Notes: generated by a model from the letters alone, not told the origin. 63,384 nucleotides of DNA from Bacteroidia bacterium (GCA_025996865.1 BNTV01000014.1:1-63384), one strand, 5' to 3'. Shown: positions 7,259 to 15,415, numbered from the stretch's first letter. Program-made: numbers and translations.

Positions 7259-7411
7259 ATGGCAAAGAAAACGGTTGCGGGATACCGCGAAAAATCGGAA
7301 GGACGTTCGTATTCGAAAGTTATCAAAATGGTGAAGTCACCGAAAACCGGCGCTTATATCTTCAAAGAAGAAATGGTGCCGAATGAAGCTGTAAAAGATT
7401 ATTTCAAATAA
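7259..7411 (+). CDS. 50-residue DUF4295 protein (Bacteroidota ribosomal protein bL38)
   Basis: A small basic protein starting MAKKTVAGYREKSEGRSYSK and ending EEMVPNEAVKDYFK. It belongs to DUF4295, a Bacteroidota-specific family conserved directly after rpmB-rpmG. I recall this protein being identified as a new large-subunit protein, bL38, in a Flavobacterium johnsoniae ribosome structure; the identity of DUF4295 with bL38 is from memory. The gene order here fits, since a ribosomal operon is the expected place. It is very short and could be missed by automatic annotation. Confidence 0.85.
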   Translation: MAKKTVAGYREKSEGRSYSKVIKMVKSPKTGAYIFKEEMVPNEAVKDYFK

Positions 7412-7423
7412 ATCATACCCCCG

Positions 7424-7438
7424 CCCCCATAGAGGGGG
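7424..7438. repeat. G/C hairpin after the ribosomal operon
   Basis: ccccc-ataga-ggggg, with a second hairpin (tccctttcaggga) about 45 bases on. There is no T-run. The composition differs from the surroundings and resembles an interspersed repeat. The rest of the 7412-7568 gap shows nothing else. Confidence 0.4.
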
Positions 7439-7568
7439 AGTTAGCGTAGCGAGTTTTAACAATGCACTGAGGCAAAGTCCCTTTCAGGGAAATAAGGTTC
7501 GATGTAAGCCAATTTAGGGGTACTTGCCAAATAAACTTATGTTACTAACAATTTTAAAAATATGCCCT

Positions 7569-8126
7569 ATGAAATTATTAAGTAATTTTTTTGTGTTGGC
7601 TTTTATAGCTTTATTTTTTGTGTCGTGTGGTGGTGACGATCCGGTGGATTATACGTTGAAAGATCTTGACATCTTAGCAGGCGCTTATACCGGAAAATGT
7701 GTGATTACTCCCACAAGTATAAATGGTGCTGATTACACTATTAACAATGCGTCTGTCAGGTTGGTTAGAACTCAAGCTGCCAATACGATGACGATTGAAA
7801 CCAGTGAATCCGGTTTGATTTCCGGAGAGATTCTTTCTAATTTTAAGAGTACAACGGACAACTTGGCTTATACTTTCGATATTAAAGGATTTAACTTCAC
7901 AAGAGTAAATAGCCCTTATATCAGTGCATGGTTAGGTGAGCTTTACAGTGAGATTTCGGATATTATGATAACCGTGACAGGTTCTGACGCAAAGTATGTA
8001 AAAGCCACGAAAACATTGACTTTTTCCTACACTGTTTCGGCAGATTATAAGGCGAAAACACAATCCGGAGCAACAAATAACCTAAATATGAAAATGAAAT
8101 ATAGTTATACTGTTGTAAAACAATAG
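7569..8126 (+). CDS. Putative lipoprotein, function unknown
   Basis: A 185-residue protein with a lipoprotein signal (MKLLSNFFVLAFIALFFVSCGG), with the lipobox cysteine at residue 20. The start at 7569 is chosen because it places the signal peptide at the very N-terminus. The mature part begins with an acidic GGDDPVDYT linker and contains a domain rich in beta strands and hydroxyl residues (about residues 35-185), with LAGAYTGKCVIT near its start. It resembles single-domain Bacteroidales calycin-like lipoproteins, but I cannot name the family with certainty. It has its own strong terminator and lies between ribosomal genes and ftsY. Confidence 0.7.
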   Translation: MKLLSNFFVLAFIALFFVSCGGDDPVDYTLKDLDILAGAYTGKCVITPTSINGADYTINNASVRLVRTQAANTMTIETSESGLISGEILSNFKSTTDNLAYTFDIKGFNFTRVNSPYISAWLGELYSEISDIMITVTGSDAKYVKATKTLTFSYTVSADYKAKTQSGATNNLNMKMKYSYTVVKQ

Positions 8127-8152
8127 GTTAGAACCATTTAAACGCTCATAAA

Positions 8153-8195
8153 AAATTTCCTTCCAATATTTATTATCGGAAGGAAATTTTTTTTT
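8153..8195 (+). terminator. Rho-independent terminator before ftsY
   Basis: Perfect 12-bp stem, aaatttccttcc (8153-8164) and ggaaggaaattt (8178-8189), followed by a T-run. Confidence 0.85.
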
Positions 8196-8209
8196 AAAAC
8201 AATTTTAAC

Positions 8210-8217
8210 TACCTTTG
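8210..8217 (+). promoter_or_regulatory. -7 box (TACCTTTG) of ftsY
   Basis: TACCTTTG ends 22 bases before the ftsY ATG and directly follows the terminator, so ftsY-rimO starts a fresh transcript. Confidence 0.65.
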
Positions 8218-8239
8218 TGTTTGATAATTTGTAATCAAT

Positions 8240-9190
8240 ATGAGCATATTTAATTTTTTTTCCAAAGATAAGAAAGAGACTCTGGATAAGGGACTTTCGA
8301 AGACAAAAGAAAGTGTTTTTTCAAAATTAACACGTGTAATCGCCGGTAAATCAAAGGTAGATGAAGATGTTTTGGATGAACTGGAAGAAGTCCTGATTAC
8401 TTCGGACGTGGGTGTGGAAACAACTTTGAAAATCATCGCCCGGATAGAAAAAAGAATTGCCCGGGACAAATATATTGATTCAAAAGAACTCGCTCATATT
8501 CTCAGGGACGAAATTGCATCCCTGTTGGCCGACAACCATACGGAAGAATTACCCGACTTTGAGTTGCCGGAAGGGCCGAAACCATACGTGATTATGGTCG
8601 TCGGTGTGAATGGAGTCGGCAAGACTACCACTATCGGGAAGTTAGCTTACCATTTCAAAAAAGCCGGAAAGAAAGTTTATTTGGGCGCTGCCGATACTTT
8701 CCGGGCTGCCGCCGTGGAGCAATTAACGATTTGGAGCGAACGGGTCGAAGTCCCTATCGTAAAGCAGAAAATGGGCGCCGACCCGGCTGCTGTGGCTTAC
8801 GACACTTTAAATTCCGCCATTGTCAACGACGCCGACGTAGTTATTATTGACACGGCCGGACGCCTCCACAACAAAATCAACCTGATGAATGAATTGACAA
8901 AAATCAAAAACGTCATGAAAAAGGTTGTTCCCAATGCACCACAGGAAGTTTTGTTGGTTTTGGACGGCTCTACCGGACAGAATGCTTTCGAACAAGCCAA
9001 ACAATTTACCGCAGCTACTGAAGTTACGGCTTTGGCAATCACCAAGTTGGACGGAACAGCCAAAGGCGGCGTCGTAATCGGCATTTCCGACCAATTCCGG
9101 ATTCCGGTAAAATACATCGGTTTGGGCGAAAGTTTGGAAGATTTGCAGGTGTTCAGGAAACGTGAATTTGTAGATTCTTTATTCGGATAA
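8240..9190 (+). CDS. ftsY: Signal recognition particle receptor FtsY
   Basis: GTPase that docks SRP-ribosome complexes at the membrane. The 316-residue protein has a short charged N-terminal stretch (no long acidic A domain as in E. coli), the four-helix N domain (about residues 25-105), and the SRP GTPase domain with G1 GVNGVGKTT at 122-130, DTFRAA in the insertion box, G3 DTAGR at 204-208, TKLDGTAKGG near 268-277 and the closing GLGESLEDL. Domain order and length match Bacteroidota FtsY. It is followed by rimO with one base between. Confidence 0.97.
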   Translation: MSIFNFFSKDKKETLDKGLSKTKESVFSKLTRVIAGKSKVDEDVLDELEEVLITSDVGVETTLKIIARIEKRIARDKYIDSKELAHILRDEIASLLADNHTEELPDFELPEGPKPYVIMVVGVNGVGKTTTIGKLAYHFKKAGKKVYLGAADTFRAAAVEQLTIWSERVEVPIVKQKMGADPAAVAYDTLNSAIVNDADVVIIDTAGRLHNKINLMNELTKIKNVMKKVVPNAPQEVLLVLDGSTGQNAFEQAKQFTAATEVTALAITKLDGTAKGGVVIGISDQFRIPVKYIGLGESLEDLQVFRKREFVDSLFG

Positions 9191-9191
9191 G

Positions 9192-10493
9192 ATGAGAAAA
9201 AACAAAGTCGATATCATTACTTTGGGTTGCTCAAAAAATTTAGTCGATTCGGAGTTACTAATGCGGCAATTCACTGCAAACGGTTTTTCGGTTGCGCATG
9301 ACGCGGAAAAAACCGGCGGGGAAATTGTAGTCATCAATACTTGCGGGTTTATAGAAAGCGCTAAGGAAGAATCAATTAACACGATTCTCCGGTTTGGCGA
9401 AGCGAAGAAAAACAAACAAATCCGAAAACTTTTCGTAATGGGTTGTCTTTCCGAACGATACAAGAAAGAATTGGAAAAACTGATTCCCGAAGTCGATAAG
9501 TTTTACGGAAAATTCAATTGGAAGGAACTGCTGTCTGATTTGGGAAAACCCTATCATACAGAGTTATCGTCCGAAAGAATGCTTACTACGCCGGCGCACT
9601 ACGCTTACATAAAAATAGCGGAAGGATGCAACCGTAAATGCGCCTATTGTTCTATCCCGCTGATTACAGGGAAATACCGGTCGAGGAGCATGGAAGAGAT
9701 AGAGGCGGAAATACGGTATTTGGCGAGTCGGGGCGTCAAAGAATTTCAACTGATTGCTCAGGATTTAACCTATTACGGGATAGATATTTATAAAAAAATC
9801 AGCATCGCAGAATTAACCGGCCGTATTTCGGATATTCCGGGCGTGGAATGGATTCGTTTGCATTATGCCTATCCGGCGCAATTTCCTTTGGACTTGCTGA
9901 AAGTAATACACGAAAAAAATAATGTTTGCAAATATTTGGATATTGCGCTTCAACACAGTAGCGATGCGATGTTGCAAAAAATGCGGAGACATATCACTCG
10001 TTCGGAAACCGTTGAATTGTTGCAGACCATTCGCCGCGAAGTTCCGGGCATCCACCTCCGGACGACGATGATGGTGGGACATCCCGGTGAAACGGATGCA
10101 GATTTTGCCGATATGCTTGATTTTGTTCGTGAAATGCGATTTGAACGCTTGGGCGCTTTCCCCTATTCCGCCGAGGAAGGAACTTATTCGTACCGGAATT
10201 ACAAAGATGAGGTAGCTCCCGAAATCAAAAACGAACGGATGGACAGATTGATGTCTTTGCAAGAACAAATTGCCCGGAAAATTAACGAAACCAAAGTCGG
10301 ACAAATGCTGAAAGTCATTATTGACCGGGAAGAATCCGATTTTTACATTGGCCGCACCGAGTACGATTCGCCGGAAGTTGACCCGGAAGTGCTGATAGAA
10401 AAGACACAAAGATTGGTTCCCGGCGGGTTTTACGCAGTAAAAATCACCGGAGCTCAATCGTTTGATTTATTAGGAGAAATTAATATAAAATAA
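9192..10493 (+). CDS. rimO: Ribosomal protein S12 methylthiotransferase RimO
   Basis: Radical-SAM enzyme adding a methylthio group to an aspartate of ribosomal protein S12. The 433 residues show the N-terminal UPF0004 domain with three cluster-binding cysteines (C13, C51, C85), the radical-SAM motif C146-x3-C150-x2-C153 (CNRKCAYC), and a C-terminal TRAM domain (about residues 370-433). The opening VDIITLGCSKNLVDSE and absence of the extended MiaB N-terminus point to RimO rather than MiaB or MtaB. It is co-directional with ftsY and with the following HU genes. Confidence 0.95.
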   Translation: MRKNKVDIITLGCSKNLVDSELLMRQFTANGFSVAHDAEKTGGEIVVINTCGFIESAKEESINTILRFGEAKKNKQIRKLFVMGCLSERYKKELEKLIPEVDKFYGKFNWKELLSDLGKPYHTELSSERMLTTPAHYAYIKIAEGCNRKCAYCSIPLITGKYRSRSMEEIEAEIRYLASRGVKEFQLIAQDLTYYGIDIYKKISIAELTGRISDIPGVEWIRLHYAYPAQFPLDLLKVIHEKNNVCKYLDIALQHSSDAMLQKMRRHITRSETVELLQTIRREVPGIHLRTTMMVGHPGETDADFADMLDFVREMRFERLGAFPYSAEEGTYSYRNYKDEVAPEIKNERMDRLMSLQEQIARKINETKVGQMLKVIIDREESDFYIGRTEYDSPEVDPEVLIEKTQRLVPGGFYAVKITGAQSFDLLGEINIK

Positions 10494-10500
10494 AAAAGAC

Positions 10501-10788
10501 ATGAACTCTACAGAATTTACCACAACATTGGCTAAAAAGCTGGAACTTTCCAGATTAGAAGCCGGAATACGGTTAGATGATTTGCTGTCTGTAATTACTA
10601 CGGAACTCGCAAACGGTCATGTAATTTCTATTACTAACTTCGGCAATTTTGAAGTAAAAAAAAGAAATGAAAGGATAAGCGTTCACCCGTTGACGGGAAA
10701 AAGAACGTTGCTCCCTCCCAAAATGGTTGTAAAATTTAAGCCTTCTGTATCTTTTAATAAAAAAATAAAAGAATTAGATCATGAATGA
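10501..10788 (+). CDS. HU family DNA-binding protein
   Basis: A 95-residue histone-like protein. The N-terminal helices are followed by the HU beta arm core VISITNFGNFEVKKRNERISVHPLTGKR, where a proline in the arm (here HP) normally intercalates DNA. It ends in a lysine-rich tail. It lies 7 bases after rimO and overlaps by 8 bases a second HU-type gene that also carries a membrane segment. The pair may form a heterodimer; that is inference. Confidence 0.9.
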   Translation: MNSTEFTTTLAKKLELSRLEAGIRLDDLLSVITTELANGHVISITNFGNFEVKKRNERISVHPLTGKRTLLPPKMVVKFKPSVSFNKKIKELDHE

Positions 10789-12022
10789 AAAAATCGGCAT
10801 GCAGGATTTAGTCGTTCTTTTGGCTGAGAAAGCAAATATCACCAAGAAAGACGCCGAAACATTGATAAAAGAATGTTTCGAGATAATGGAAGAAGGGCTT
10901 TCGGAAGATAAAATTCTGAAAATAAGAAATTTAGGAACATTCAAACTCGTGCTCGTAGAAGACCGTGAGAGTGTTGATGTTTCAACCGGTGAAAGGGTAT
11001 TAATCCCCGCGCATTATAAAGTAACATTTACACCGGATATAGAACTCGCAGAGAGAATCAACGCACCTTATGCTTCTCTGGAAACTGTTGAAATAACGGA
11101 AAACGAAATTGACGACGAAACGGATGATGAAAATGATGACGAATTTGAAGGGAAATTTATAGAACCCGACTATTTGTTAACAGAAACTGAAAAGCAAGAA
11201 GAACCGGAAAGTAAAGAAGTTGAAAGTAAACACGAAGAACCGGTGGAGATTGAACACGAAGAACCGGTAGAGATTGAACACGAAGAACCAGTGGGGATTG
11301 AACACGAAGAACCAGTGGAGATTGAGCACGAAGAACCGGAAATCGAAGAAGTTAAAGAGGAACAGGAAAAAATTGAAACTATATACAAAGAACCTGAGCG
11401 CGAGGAAAAAGAGGAAGAAGAGAAAGAAGAGGAGGAAGAGGAGGAAGAACCTGTTTATCCCGAACAATACGACGAAGATTATCAATCGGTTAAAGCACGT
11501 AATAGCACCTTCTGGTTCTTTTTCATAATCGCATCTGCATTCATTCTATTTTTCTCAGGATATTATTTTTGTCCCATGGTTACCGGAGGATGGCGTATGG
11601 CTCCGGATTCAATAGTAGTTTTCTCCTATTCGGTTAATAAATCTTTAGTTTCCGACACGTTAACTGTAAAAACACAGGAAATCAGTTCTCCGGAAACAGA
11701 ACCGGCTATCGCCTCGAAAGCCCAAACAGCTGAAAATCAATCATCCCAAACAGCAGAAAATCAATCACCCCAAACGTTTGTTAATAAAAAATACAAAATA
11801 CTCAAAGGAGAACGTTTGAACACGATCGCTTTACGGGAATACGGACATAAAGCTTTCTGGGTCTATATTTACGATGAAAATCGAAACGAGATCTGTAAGC
11901 CCGATTTGATTGAACCCGGAATGATTATCAATATTCCTCCGGCAGAGAAATACGGAATCGACAAAAATAACCGGGAATCGGTTGAAAAAGCGCTGAAATT
12001 AGAACAACAATATAAACGTTGA
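10781..12022 (+). CDS. HU domain - acidic repeat - transmembrane - LysM protein
   Basis: A 413-residue composite protein. Residues 1-95 are an HU/IHF-like domain (IRNLGTFKLVLVEDRESVDVSTGERVLIPAHYKVTFTPD). Residues 100-235 are highly acidic and contain 4.6 copies of an 8-residue EHEEPVEI unit and a poly-Glu stretch. A single membrane helix spans about residues 242-263. The C-terminal part holds a linker with QSSQTAENQ repeats and a LysM-like domain at about residues 336-390 (YKILKGERLNTIALREYGH...PGMIINIPP). The topology implies a cytoplasmic DNA-binding end and a periplasmic peptidoglycan-binding end. Function unknown; an envelope tether for the nucleoid is an attractive but untested idea. 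Confidence 0.85.
   Translation: MNEKIGMQDLVVLLAEKANITKKDAETLIKECFEIMEEGLSEDKILKIRNLGTFKLVLVEDRESVDVSTGERVLIPAHYKVTFTPDIELAERINAPYASLETVEITENEIDDETDDENDDEFEGKFIEPDYLLTETEKQEEPESKEVESKHEEPVEIEHEEPVEIEHEEPVGIEHEEPVEIEHEEPEIEEVKEEQEKIETIYKEPEREEKEEEEKEEEEEEEEPVYPEQYDEDYQSVKARNSTFWFFFIIASAFILFFSGYYFCPMVTGGWRMAPDSIVVFSYSVNKSLVSDTLTVKTQEISSPETEPAIASKAQTAENQSSQTAENQSPQTFVNKKYKILKGERLNTIALREYGHKAFWVYIYDENRNEICKPDLIEPGMIINIPPAEKYGIDKNNRESVEKALKLEQQYKR
11228..11338 (+). repeat. 24-bp tandem repeat coding EHEEPVEI
   Basis: Four full units start at 11228, 11252, 11276 and 11300, with a partial one at 11324. Units differ by one to three bases, so copy number could change by slippage. Confidence 0.85.
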
Positions 12023-12048
12023 AACGAGTAATTGGGTATTATTCGGGG

Positions 12049-12219
12049 TTAAATGTTATCCCACTGTTCGGGATTAGTTTCCAGTTTTGTACCAAATTGC
12101 GCTCGTTCGCCATCAATGGTAATTCGCCCCATAATTGCTACCCGTCTATTTTTCTTTGGGTCGCCTCTCTTTATGTAAAAGAGAATCCTGAACGTACTTC
12201 TTTTCATTTTTTTGCTCAT
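12049..12219 (-). pseudogene. Truncated tyrosine integrase (arm-binding domain only)
   Basis: The minus strand encodes about 56 residues, MSKKMKRSTFRILFYIKRG...ERAQFGT...PEQWDN, then a stop. This is the start of Bacteroidota tyrosine recombinases: the N-terminal arm-type DNA-binding domain that ends near the WD motif. The core-binding and catalytic domains are missing; the frame stops 27 bases before the end of the HU-LysM gene. It retains its own promoter box at 12233-12240. Its position, downstream of tRNA-Gly, suggests a remnant of an element that used this tRNA. A plus-strand open frame over the same bases is a shadow. Confidence 0.8.
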
Positions 12220-12232
12220 TTTTACTTGTTTG

Positions 12233-12240
12233 CAAAGATA
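12233..12240 (-). promoter_or_regulatory. -7 box (TATCTTTG) of the integrase stub
   Basis: TATCTTTG on the minus strand, 13 bases upstream of the stub's ATG at 12219. Confidence 0.5.
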
Positions 12241-12308
12241 ATTTATTTAATTCTGAAAAGGATTACAGTCTGAAGGACAATATCGGACAGATGAGGGACT
12301 TGTGAGGG

Positions 12309-12351
12309 AAATCGGTACCGATTTTATGTTCTTTGGAGCAGGTACCGATTT
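12309..12351. repeat. Palindrome and direct repeat, possible integrase arm sites
   Basis: aaatcggtaccgattt (12309-12324) is a perfect 16-bp palindrome; ggtaccgattt recurs at 12341-12351. Both lie between the integrase stub and tRNA-Gly, where recombinase binding sites would be expected. Confidence 0.5.
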
Positions 12352-12407
12352 AGTACCTATTTAATGTCTTGGAATGGCTTCTATTTGTCTTTCAAGTGAC
12401 CTTGAAA

Positions 12408-12447
12408 CAAAAAAAATATCTTCCAACTGTCTAATTTGGAAGATATT
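12408..12447 (-). terminator. Terminator downstream of tRNA-Gly
   Basis: On the minus strand aatatcttccaa and ttggaagatatt form a perfect 12-bp stem with a 9-base loop, followed by a run of T. Confidence 0.85.
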
Positions 12448-12483
12448 GTCCTGTTTTGTCTCTTAACTGTCTTTTAAGAGTAG

Positions 12484-12556
<73 letters not shown>

Positions 12557-12567
12557 GTTTGCGGCTG

Positions 12568-12575
12568 CAAAGATA
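12568..12575 (-). promoter_or_regulatory. -7 box (TATCTTTG) of tRNA-Gly
   Basis: TATCTTTG on the minus strand, 11 bases upstream of the mature tRNA 5' end. The IS element inserted about 40 bases further upstream has left it intact. Confidence 0.6.
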
Positions 12576-12617
12576 AAACTTATTTTCGGTTTTACAAAAA
12601 AAAATTGAAATAGATCC

Positions 12618-12640
12618 CAGGGCAAACGCATCTAAATTTA
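12618..12640 (+). repeat. Left inverted repeat of the ISAs1-type element
   Basis: Begins cagggcaaacgcatct and pairs with 13568-13590. Confidence 0.8.
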
Positions 12641-12694
12641 ACAAATTTTAAATACTAAAGTATCGAACGCTTCGTTTGTATAATAAAAAGAGTT

Positions 12695-13575
12695 ATGCAA
12701 ACACCGATTAGTTATTTTACAGATTTGACAGACCCTCGCGTGGAGAGGACTAAAGCGCATTTGATGGAGGATATTATCTTTATAACCATTGCGGCGGTCA
12801 TCTGCGGGGCAGAGACATGGAATGATATTGAAAATTACGGCAAGTCCAAAGAATCCCGGTTACGACAATATTTGCAATTGCCCAACGGCATCCCCACTCA
12901 CGATACGTTTAACCGATTTTTCAGTGCATTAGATCCTGACGAATTTGAGCAAGCCTTCTTATCATGGACAAAAGACATCTCGGAGTTAACGGACGGAGAT
13001 GTAGTCAGTTTGAGTTTAGGACAGGTCAAGGTTGATGAAAAGTCGAATGAAATCACGGCTATACCGAAGTTGTTGGATGTTTTAGCTGTCAAAGGATGCT
13101 TCGTCACCATAGATGCGATGGGCTGTCAGCGGGAGATCGCCGCCAGGATAATAGAAAAAGGAGCCGATTACCTCTTAGCCGTCAAAGGCAATCAGGGACG
13201 CTTGGAAGCGGATGCCGAGCGAACTGTCCGTTTTGCCAAGCCAAGCTCGGAATGGATAGAAGAAGATTTTGGCCATGGTCGTATTGAGCAACGCAAATGC
13301 ACGCTCTATCAAGACCTTTCCTTTATAGAGAATGCCGAGGCGGTGTCCGCTCGCACTGGGGTATTGAAAATAATTTGCATTGGCAATTGGATGTTTCATT
13401 CAATGAAGATGATAGCCGGAAAAGAGAGGGCTATGCAGCTCAAAATTTTTCCACGATTTGTCGTATTGCGCTTAATCTAATCAAACATGAACAATCGAAA
13501 AAGAGAAGTGTGAAAGGGAAAAGACTTGATGCTGTATGGAATAATGATTATTTATTGAAAATCCTAATAAATTAA
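12695..13575 (+). pseudogene. ISAs1 family transposase, internally deleted
   Basis: The N-terminal half is a clear ISAs1/H-repeat transposase (SYFTDLTDPRVERTKAH, DIIFITIAAVICGAETW, GIPTHDTFNRFFSALDP). At about residue 109 (DGDVVSL followed by SLGQVKVDEKSNEI) the usual segment with the first catalytic aspartate (DGKT...) is missing. A second deletion near 13350 shifts the frame: the end of the protein (VRSHWGIENNLHWQLDVSF...) continues in another frame up to 13575. The catalytic core is therefore broken and the gene cannot make an active transposase. An open frame of 261 codons (12695-13480) remains and might be miscalled as a gene. Confidence 0.9.
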
Positions 13576-13590
13576 GATGCGTTTGCCCTG
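13568..13590 (-). repeat. Right inverted repeat of the ISAs1-type element
   Basis: Ends ...agatgcgtttgccctg and pairs with 12618-12640; it overlaps the last codons of the transposase remnant. Confidence 0.8.
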
Positions 13591-13933
13591 CAATGCCTGC
13601 ATAAATATTTTGACCTTCAAAATTTAATTGCTTTCTTTGTACTTGCATAAGTTCCTTGTTTGTATTTATATTCTTTCAACTTTCAAATATAAATAATTCT
13701 CGGAACTTATGCTACTTTTCTTTTTGATGCGCTACCAGACTACAAACATAGGAACTCAATTTAATATTTAGCTGTTTTTTAAACTTACAAAGGAATATTC
13801 TGTCTTCGCTGTCTCAGCTGTTACGAAATATGAGTTATATGTTGGAAATTCACAAGAGCAAAACCTCATTAAACAAAAAACACTTTGAAAGAATTATTGG
13901 CTTACAAATTATAACGCCATAATTGCTAATGGT
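13591..13933. other. Non-coding gap with a long hairpin
   Basis: Between the IS and the flippase gene. A 68-base interrupted hairpin at 13645-13712 has outer arms gcataagttcc/ggaacttatgc (11 bp, perfect) and inner arms atttatat/atataaat. I see no open frame or promoter that explains it; it may be the trace of another small element. Confidence 0.5.
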
Positions 13934-15415
13934 TTAAATAATAGTTTTACTTCTGATAAAATGCAAATCCCGTCGTATCATAACAAAACAATAAACCCCG
14001 ATTAATACTGTCCGGAACGCCAATCGCAATCCCAAATTTTCAACAGGCGTAAAAATAGCGACGGCATACAAAGCCAAGGCTAATCCGGTGTATAAAAACA
14101 AGGTCTTCAAATCGTAACGAATGTAATAATATTTTTGCCCGATGAAATACGAAAGAAGCATCATCACCAAATTGCCCGCAAAAGACGCCCAAGCACAGGC
14201 CATATAACCGTATTCGGGAATGTAAATGATGTTCAATGCGATAATTACCACGAAACCGATGATGGAAAAAATAGTTCCCCAATACGTTTTGTCCGTTAGT
14301 TTGTACCAGATGGAAAGATTGTAGTAAACGGCAAAAAACAGTTCACCCATCAAAACAATAGGTATTATCGGCAGGGCTTCCCAATAGGCGGAGGCCACAA
14401 AATATTTGATAATATCCATGTAAAAAATAACACCAAGGAAAATCAACAAACCCATCATGACAAAATATTTAGTCGCAACGGCATACGACTGTTTGGCATC
14501 TTTGTCTTTGCTCTTTTCAAAAATAAACGGGTCGAAAGCGTAACGGAATGCTTGTGTGAACATGACCATAATTACAGCGATTTTAAAGCAGGCGCCATAC
14601 ACGCCTAACTGATCGTAAGCCGAATTGTCGTCGGGAAAAACAACCGGAAATATCAATTTATCCAAAACCTGATTGCTGATTCCGGCTAATCCCATGATTA
14701 CCAACGGGAAACAATAGGCCAATATTTTTTTTGCCAACCCCCAGTCGAAAGAATATTTAAATCCGGTGAGATAGGGCAATAGGCAAAGCGTTTGAATTCC
14801 GGTTGCTAAAAGGTTGGAAAACAATACGTATCCAACACAAAAATTATCGCGCCAAAACCAGGCGATCAATCCGGGATGGTGTTTATTTATCCATGGACAA
14901 ACGACCAAAAAGAACGTACAGAAAAGGATATAAAGTACGGCTTGAAGCAGTTTGAAAAACCCGAATTTCAAAGGTCTTTTTTTGTAGCGCAAATAGGCAA
15001 ACGGCACGGCAATAAATCCATCCATGCACGTTATCAGGAAAAACATCCGGATATAATTATCGGGAATCTGGCTTGGCCATATAATGCGGAACTGATTGAA
15101 AAAACAGAAAAACGAAGTTAAAAACAGCAGGACAATTCCCGAAACAATCAGAATAACGGTCGAGTAAACTGTATTTGGTTTGTACTTATCACCTTGATTG
15201 ATAAAGCGGAATAAACCTGTTTCCATACCGAAAGTCAGAATAATCGTAATCAATGCCGCATAAGCATAGATATTAACAATCATCCCGAAATCGCTTTTCT
15301 GCACAAATGTATAAGTAAACAGCGGAGTCGTGAGCCAACTGACTAATCGTACAATGATGGTTGTGCCTCCGTAAATGACGCTGTCTTTTGCTAATGATTT
15401 TGTACTTGCCATCAA
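13934..15415 (-). CDS. Oligosaccharide flippase (Wzx/MATE-like polysaccharide export protein)
   Basis: A 493-residue integral membrane protein with about 12-14 helices, starting MMASTKSLAKDSVIYGGTTIIVRLVSWLTTPLFTYTF, the usual opening of Wzx/RfbX-type lipid-linked oligosaccharide flippases in the MOP superfamily. The LTFGMETGLFRFINQGD segment near residues 60-75 is a family feature. It would move undecaprenyl-linked glycan across the inner membrane for surface polysaccharide. It follows ruvB on the same strand, and the whole 95-base gap is an array of 7-mers. No glycosyltransferases are nearby, so the exact glycan is unknown. Confidence 0.88.
   Translation of the reverse strand: MMASTKSLAKDSVIYGGTTIIVRLVSWLTTPLFTYTFVQKSDFGMIVNIYAYAALITIILTFGMETGLFRFINQGDKYKPNTVYSTVILIVSGIVLLFLTSFFCFFNQFRIIWPSQIPDNYIRMFFLITCMDGFIAVPFAYLRYKKRPLKFGFFKLLQAVLYILFCTFFLVVCPWINKHHPGLIAWFWRDNFCVGYVLFSNLLATGIQTLCLLPYLTGFKYSFDWGLAKKILAYCFPLVIMGLAGISNQVLDKLIFPVVFPDDNSAYDQLGVYGACFKIAVIMVMFTQAFRYAFDPFIFEKSKDKDAKQSYAVATKYFVMMGLLIFLGVIFYMDIIKYFVASAYWEALPIIPIVLMGELFFAVYYNLSIWYKLTDKTYWGTIFSIIGFVVIIALNIIYIPEYGYMACAWASFAGNLVMMLLSYFIGQKYYYIRYDLKTLFLYTGLALALYAVAIFTPVENLGLRLAFRTVLIGVYCFVMIRRDLHFIRSKTII

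Larger units (their letters stand above)
12618..13590 (+). mobile_element. Decayed ISAs1-type insertion sequence
   Basis: A 973-bp element bounded by inverted repeats: cagggcaaacgcatct at 12618-12633 and its complement at 13575-13590, with the match extending to about 22 bp with one mismatch. It contains an ISAs1-family transposase pseudogene. The element is shorter than intact members (about 1.2-1.3 kb) because of internal deletions. I see no target-site duplication. The same end sequence stands alone at 3835-3856. Confidence 0.85.

Noticed and set aside
11228..11338. Possible CRISPR array because of regularly spaced repeats
   Set aside because: Units are contiguous 24-bp coding repeats without spacers. 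No CRISPR repeat-spacer pattern or cas gene was seen anywhere in the window.
11177..11485. Phenylalanine-rich minus-strand frames over the acidic repeat
   Set aside because: They are produced by the GAA/GAG-rich repeat of the HU-LysM gene read backwards.
12019..12273. Plus-strand frame of 84 codons after the HU-LysM gene
   Set aside because: The minus strand over the same bases encodes a clear integrase N-terminus with its own promoter box.
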